From positions 41,582,853-41,646,852 of the forward strand of contig NC_133387.1 in NCBI RefSeq assembly GCF_047511655.1: a DNA stretch of 64,000 nt, written 5' to 3'. The position numbers were made by a program, and so were the translations under genes. Below, one piece after another: positions 60,302 through 64,000 of the stretch. A model generated the notes under the pieces. It saw only the letters and a list, made by a program, of their open reading frames with translations, made no database searches and had not been told where the DNA came from. How positions within the stretch are numbered: the first letter of the stretch is position 1; each line of letters begins with the position of its first letter. This DNA comes from Castor canadensis. Taxonomy: Eukaryota; Chordata; Mammalia; Rodentia; Castoridae.

Positions 60302-60664
60302 CAGACTTAAAATTATAGCCCACTACAGCCCGGAAGCACTGTTCAGTGCAAATACAATAGGATCCACCTATGTGAATTCAAATTTTCTATTTAACTACAA
60401 CTTAAAGTGAAAACAGTTGAAATTTTATTGTTCTGAAATTTATTTTAGTAGAATAATTTAGTGGAATTCTGGAACTCTTTTCATCACAGCTCCCTCCCTC
60501 CTCCTCAGAACTCTGCCTGACAACATTCAGCCACCTAAGCCTGGACAAATTCATGCCTCCAGTTCGGGGCCCTGCTTAGGACCCCTTCTTTTCCTTCACC
60601 CTGTGGTTATTTCTAGGGAGAAATCTCAGGCAATTGTAAAAAAAAAAAAAAAAAAAAGAATAAT
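60302..60664. other. Unclassified insert with A20 tract
   Basis: Contains a GC-richer block (60490-60610) followed by a run of 20 A at about 60638-60657. This may be a retrocopied transcript piece in plus orientation. The body was not recognised and no target duplication was found. Confidence 0.35.
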
Positions 60665-60870
60665 TTAACCAAATCTATTTAAAATAGTATTTCAACCTGT
60701 AATCAGAATATAAAATATTGAGAAATTTTATATTTTTTTTATATTTTAGCTCCAAAATCTGGTATTTTATTCTTATAGCACATCTCAATGTGGACTAGTC
60801 ACATTTCAAGTGTTTAACAGCTGTATGCAGCCAGTGGTGACTATATTGGATAATACATTATAGACTTGTT
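60665..60870. mobile_element. hAT-type MITE, palindromic family
   Basis: ggactagtcacatttcaagtgtttaacagctgtatgcagccagtggtgactatattggataat matches a common mammalian DNA transposon (cacatttcaagtgctcaatagccacatgtggctagtggctac). The subfamily name is uncertain. Confidence 0.65.
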
Positions 60871-60889
60871 ACTTGCTGTATACTGGTTA

Positions 60890-60975
60890 CTCTTTGCCTT
60901 TTCCTGATAACTAATGATGTTGAATATGTTCTCATGTGCTTGTTGACTATTTGTATATCTACTATTCCTTGTCTG
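60890..60975 (-). mobile_element. Old L1 fragment, continuation
   Basis: cctgataactaatgatgttgaatatgttctcatgtgcttgttgactatttgtatatct is reverse L1 ORF2 sequence following from 60300. It meets a plus-strand L1 piece at about 60976. Confidence 0.75.
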
Positions 60976-61253
60976 CTCAAATGCCCATCAACAGGATGGA
61001 TACGCAAACTGTTGTACATTTACATGATGAAAAAATACTCAGAATAAATGTGAACAAATCAAATGTTTATGCAATAACATTATGCTGAGAGAAGGAAGCC
61101 AGGCATAACAGATACATACGATATGATTCTATTTGCATGAAGTTTTAGAACAGGCAAAAACTAATCAAGAAAGAAGGTAGACCAGTGGCTGTTATAGAGG
61201 TGTGTGATTGCAAAACTGACAGAACTTTGAGTGATGGAAATGCCCTATATCTT

Positions 61254-61639
61254 TTAAGTTTTTTTTTCTTTCTCTCAAGTTTAATAATGTTCTTGTATTT
61301 TAAAATTCTTTGCGTTAGGTGCACCAAGGTAAACTGAGGAAACATGTAGGGTGGAGGTGGGATGATAAGGCTCATGATTCTTGAGGGAGCACCCATGATG
61401 AAGGGATCTAGCTGTTCTTGGTACAAGTGGGACTGGAGTCTCCTGGGTTCAGGGACATGGGAGGAGAGCTGGTCCCAAACCAATGGACTTTCAATGTCAC
61501 ATACTTGAGTCAAGGCCTGCAGCCATATCTTCAAATCTTCCAAGTAGCTCTTCTTGGTGCAGAAGGACAAATTTAAGACCATTCACTGAAAGCAGTTTTG
61601 ACAGGGACTTTCAACAGTTCACAGAAATCAAACTCTCCT
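61254..61639 (-). pseudogene. Apparent processed retrocopy of an unidentified mRNA 3' end
   Basis: Flanked by aatgccctatatctt (61239-61253) and aatgctctatatctt (61640-61654), a 15-bp target-site duplication with one mismatch. It interrupts an old L1 exactly at that point. On the minus strand it ends in an A tract (61259-61267), with attaaa (61280-61285) about 12 bases upstream, a usual polyadenylation-signal variant. It therefore looks like an L1-mobilised, 5'-truncated transcript. A frame of 145 codons (61145-61582) covers it and runs past the tail, with YLEDLKIWLQALTQV and FIMGAPSRIMSLIIPPPPYM. Another frame upstream reads EFDFCELLKVPVKTAFSEWS then stop. I could not identify the source gene or decide which frame, if any, was coding. 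Confidence 0.65.
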
Positions 61640-61716
61640 AATGCTCTATATCTTGATTGAAGTGGTTACCTGCATATATACATATCAAAATTTACTAAAC
61701 TGCACATTTAAAATGG

Positions 61717-62008
61717 GTGCATTTTAAATAGGGGGCTGTGGCTGAAGCCTGTAATTCTAATTACTCCAGAGGCAGGGCTCAGGAGAATTGTGGTTCCAGG
61801 ACAGCCCAGGCAAAAAGTTTGGAAGACCCCATCTCAACCAATGGCTGGGTGCAGTGGTACATGCCTGAGCATAAAGCAAGACCCTATCTCAAGAATAACC
61901 AAAGCAGGAGGGGTTGACGGTATGGCTCAAGTGGTAGAGTGTCTGCCTAGCAAGTGTGAGGAGGCAATGAGTTCAGTTCTAATACAGAAAAAAAAAGTGT
62001 GCATTTTA
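61717..62008 (+). mobile_element. Composite SINE with shortened middle unit
   Basis: Target-site duplication gtgcatttta at 61717-61726 and 61999-62008. B1-like unit 1 (ggctgtggctgaagcctgtaattc ... accccatctcaacc), a short B1-like unit 2 (ggctgggtgcagtggtac ... accctatctcaag), tRNA-like unit (ggttgacggtatggctcaagtggtagagtg), poly(A). The frame at 61790-62041 is SINE sequence. Confidence 0.92.
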
Positions 62009-62040
62009 TGTAAATTGTACTTAACTGATCTAAAGAGTTA

Positions 62041-62748
62041 AAAAATATGTTAGTAGTATCTGCTCTGTGCTCACAAGCCCAGAGCAAAGAAAAATTACAG
62101 GATCCTTTCCTTAAGAATTATTAACAAGCTCAAAACACTTACAGAAAATAGAATATGTCTTGTCATTGAATGCCTACTGACAGCACAGTGATTCCAATAA
62201 AGTTTGGTTGAATGAATTTAAGAACTTGGCAATCTTAGTGGCCAGCAGTTTCCATTTGACAATGTTGTGGTGCAATGGCCTTTCTTGTTACTGCTGTTCG
62301 TTCCCTAGACCTGGAGACTGTTATCCTGAAGGTTTTTTTTTTTTTTTAATCGTTTCTAAGTGTGATAGAGACACATACTGATTGCCACTCATTTTATTTT
62401 TAAATTCTTGGAAGATAAGAAGAAACAACTCTCTTCATGAGAATGAAATTCTGTAGAGAGGGTAGATTTTACAGGCATCGAGAATTATAAAGGAATTCTT
62501 ATTCTCTAGATATTCTTCAGGCTGCCTTAATGGTGGTTGTGTGGGCAAAGAAATGAGTTAATAGGGGAAAAGAGATAAACAAAATAGGTTGCTTTTGGTT
62601 GTATAGTGGTTTACCTTCTTTAGAAATCAGCTTACATAGATCATACACCCATTATTAACCTTTATGAGAACTTTTCCTAACTATGTATAATCTATGTTGC
62701 CACAACCTAGATTAGAATTTTTATAGCATAAGTACTTGGGTTTTGTGT
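62041..62748. other. Unique AT-rich sequence
   Basis: A possible L2/MIR tail at 62155-62222 (gaatgcctactgacagcacagtg ... ggttgaatgaattta) and a T15 run at 62333-62347. No gene recognised. Confidence 0.5.
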
Positions 62749-62749
62749 T

Positions 62750-63115
62750 ATGGACTAAATGTGTTCCTTCCCTCCTACCACTGCCTAAATTCACATGTTG
62801 AAGCCCTAACACCCAGTATGGCTCTATTTAGAGTAAGGAACTAATATTAAGGTTAAGGGGCTCTCATCCAATAGGGTTGGTGTTCCTATAAGACCCTTGA
62901 GGTTACACCCCCCCACCCCCATGTATGCATACAGCAAGGAAAGGCCATAGAGGTGGCAGGAAGATGATGACCTTATGCAAGCTGGAGAGAGAGGCCGTCC
63001 CCCATTCTGGCGACTGATCTGGGATTTGTAAGTTTCCAAAACTGAGAAAATAAATTTCTGTGTTTTAAGACACACAGCCTTGGGTATTTTGTTATGGCAG
63101 CCTAAGCTATTATGT
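62750..63115 (+). mobile_element. MaLR (MLT1-like) LTR, near full length
   Basis: Starts ttatggactaaatgtgttcc and ends ggtattttgttatggcagcctaagc. Landmarks: cacatgttgaagccctaacacccag, gttggtgttcctataagac, aactgagaaaataaatttctgtg (polyadenylation signal). A C-rich run (acacccccccacccccatg) is locally expanded. The minus-strand frame at 62824-63075 is LTR sequence. Confidence 0.87.
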
Positions 63116-63257
63116 AATATATTCTATATAATATAAAAACACATACTATGCATAATTTGGATTTAAATAAAGTTATGGACTTAAGATGATATCATGTAAT
63201 TTCCTTGCAGTGGTGTGAGACTTAAACATATGTACATAGAGATGAAGGCACAGTTCT

Positions 63258-63364
63258 TAAAAAGCTGAGTAATTTTCCTAAAGGAAATTTAGGATGATTC
63301 TATTACTTACTTCATAAAATAAAGGATGTGTAACTTTGAAAAACTTTTGAAAAAGGAGAACTTA
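63258..63364 (+). repeat. Left arm of imperfect inverted repeat
   Basis: Pairs with 63606-63716 in reverse complement. Shared words include agctgagtaatttt, ctaaaggaaatttagg, atgattct, cttcataaaataa and tgtgtaactt. The arm contains tattactta (about 6-8 bp) absent from the other. About 240 bp separate the arms. Confidence 0.9.
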
Positions 63365-63605
63365 AAGCATTTTAAGTGGTTAATGATATCACTTAAATAG
63401 AAGTACTTAAAATGCCCTTAGGGAGCCAGGTGTCACTGTGTCTTTCACCTTTAACTGCTCATTTTAGAAATGCAGGCACCAAGAGAGCAGATCACAGAAC
63501 ACCAAGGACTGAATGAAGTCTATTAAAAATTTTGGCCAAAGATTTCTTGAAAACTCATAGAGAAGCAACAGATGCTTTAATAGATGCTTTGTTCTATCTT
63601 AAGCA

Positions 63606-63716
63606 GGAACTTAGAAAAAGTTTTTAAAAAAACTTTTTCCAAGTTACACACCCCTTATTTTATGAAGAGAATCATCCTAAATTTCCTTTAGAAAATTACT
63701 CAGCTTTTTTTTTTTT
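63606..63716 (-). repeat. Right arm of imperfect inverted repeat
   Basis: Reverse complement partner of 63258-63364. It is bounded outside by a T13 run. Its inner part holds a smaller palindrome (agaaaaagtttttaaaaaaactttttcc). Confidence 0.9.
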
Positions 63717-63895
63717 TCCATGTTTTGGAGCAACCAGAATGGTAATTATAATGGTTTCCTATATTTCACTTAAACCAAAGTCTTAAAAATGAATTGAAGT
63801 ATAGCTAAGAAGTTGGAGGAGAGAATTAAAGGAGAGGCAGCAGAGATGAATGAGGAATTGAGAAAGACTGTGTGCATTTTTAGGAAAGATAATGG

Positions 63896-63949
63896 ATCTT
63901 TGTGATATCACAGTATCTTTGTGATACCACAGAGGTGTGGTATCACAAA
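63896..63949. repeat. Palindrome plus perfect 14-bp-stem hairpin
   Basis: tttgtgataccaca (63918-63931), loop gagg, then tgtggtatcacaaa (63936-63949) is a perfect stem. Just upstream tgtgatatcaca (63901-63912) is itself a perfect 12-bp palindrome, and atctttgtgata occurs twice in tandem. Confidence 0.97.
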
Positions 63950-64000
63950 ATGATGAAATGTGGTATTCTAGAGTAAGAATGTTTGGGTTTGAACTTTTTC

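Larger units (their letters stand above)
60976..62040 (+). mobile_element. Old L1 3' end split by two later insertions
   Basis: The L1 runs 60976-61253 (aaatgcccatcaacaggatgg ... gtgatggaaatgccctatatctt), resumes at 61655-61716 (gattgaagtggttacctg ... ttaaaatgg) and again at 62009-62040 (tgtaaattgtacttaactg). Joined in this order the pieces follow the usual L1 3' end. The breaks coincide with duplicated target sites for a retrocopy and a SINE. Confidence 0.88.

Noticed and set aside
62824-63075. 83-codon minus frame
   Set aside because: Antisense to an MLT1-like LTR.

Overview
The window is vertebrate, specifically mammalian, nuclear DNA with no convincing protein-coding gene. It is AT-rich and CpG-poor and is full of interspersed repeats known from mammals (MIR, L2, old L1, MaLR LTRs, MER5-type hAT elements). 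B1-like (7SL-derived) units, and composite SINEs that join B1-like units to a tRNA/ID-like unit ending in a motif like gttcaaaccccagcactgcc, point to a rodent. The composite SINEs and a young L1 family with a G-rich 3' UTR best fit the Castorimorpha (beaver or kangaroo-rat side). That assignment comes from memory of repeat styles, not from a database search. Nearly all open frames longer than 60 codons are chance frames or fall inside repeats. The exceptions are decayed L1 ORF2 segments at 13.2-13.7 kb and 33.1-33.8 kb, both minus strand.

Layout. 0-4.5 kb: mostly unique AT-rich DNA. 4.5-5.4 kb: MIR, L2 and a tiny L1 3' end with a target-site duplication. Around 7.1 kb: a 95-bp minus-strand segment with good splice-site-like borders, the only exon candidate. 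8-11.2 kb: L2, a CA repeat and a MaLR LTR. 12.3-14.7 kb: a cluster of L1 fragments. 16-21.3 kb: a composite SINE, MIRs, a CpG-bearing non-repeat block at 17.3-17.5 kb, L1 3' ends, a Tigger-like piece and MER5. 23-28.7 kb: two MaLR LTRs, a TA repeat, L2s and a minus-strand composite SINE. 30 kb: a single B1-like SINE. 32.5-34.4 kb: a 5'-truncated L1 with a 16-bp exact target-site duplication, next to an older L1. 34.5-39.5 kb: a repeat-poor stretch containing a probable conserved noncoding block at 37.6-38.2 kb. 39.5-48.7 kb: MIRs, old repeats, a 75-bp exact direct repeat (43.5 and 45.0 kb) and MaLR LTRs. 50.7-56.2 kb: L1 3' UTR sequence, SINEs and a nested stack of L2, MER5 and L1. 56.9-58.9 kb: repeat-poor, possibly regulatory. 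59.3-62 kb: an unusually long SINE, then an old L1 interrupted by two dated insertions, one of them an apparent processed retrocopy. 62.7-64 kb: a MaLR LTR, a roughly 105-bp imperfect inverted repeat and a perfect 14-bp-stem hairpin.

The window therefore reads as intergenic or intronic DNA of a gene-poor region. Any function most likely lies in noncoding regulatory blocks (17.3, 37.6-38.2, 45.4-45.8, 56.9-58.9 kb), and I could not test conservation. I found no CRISPR array, tRNA or rRNA gene, riboswitch, bacterial operon, or convincing new protein system.
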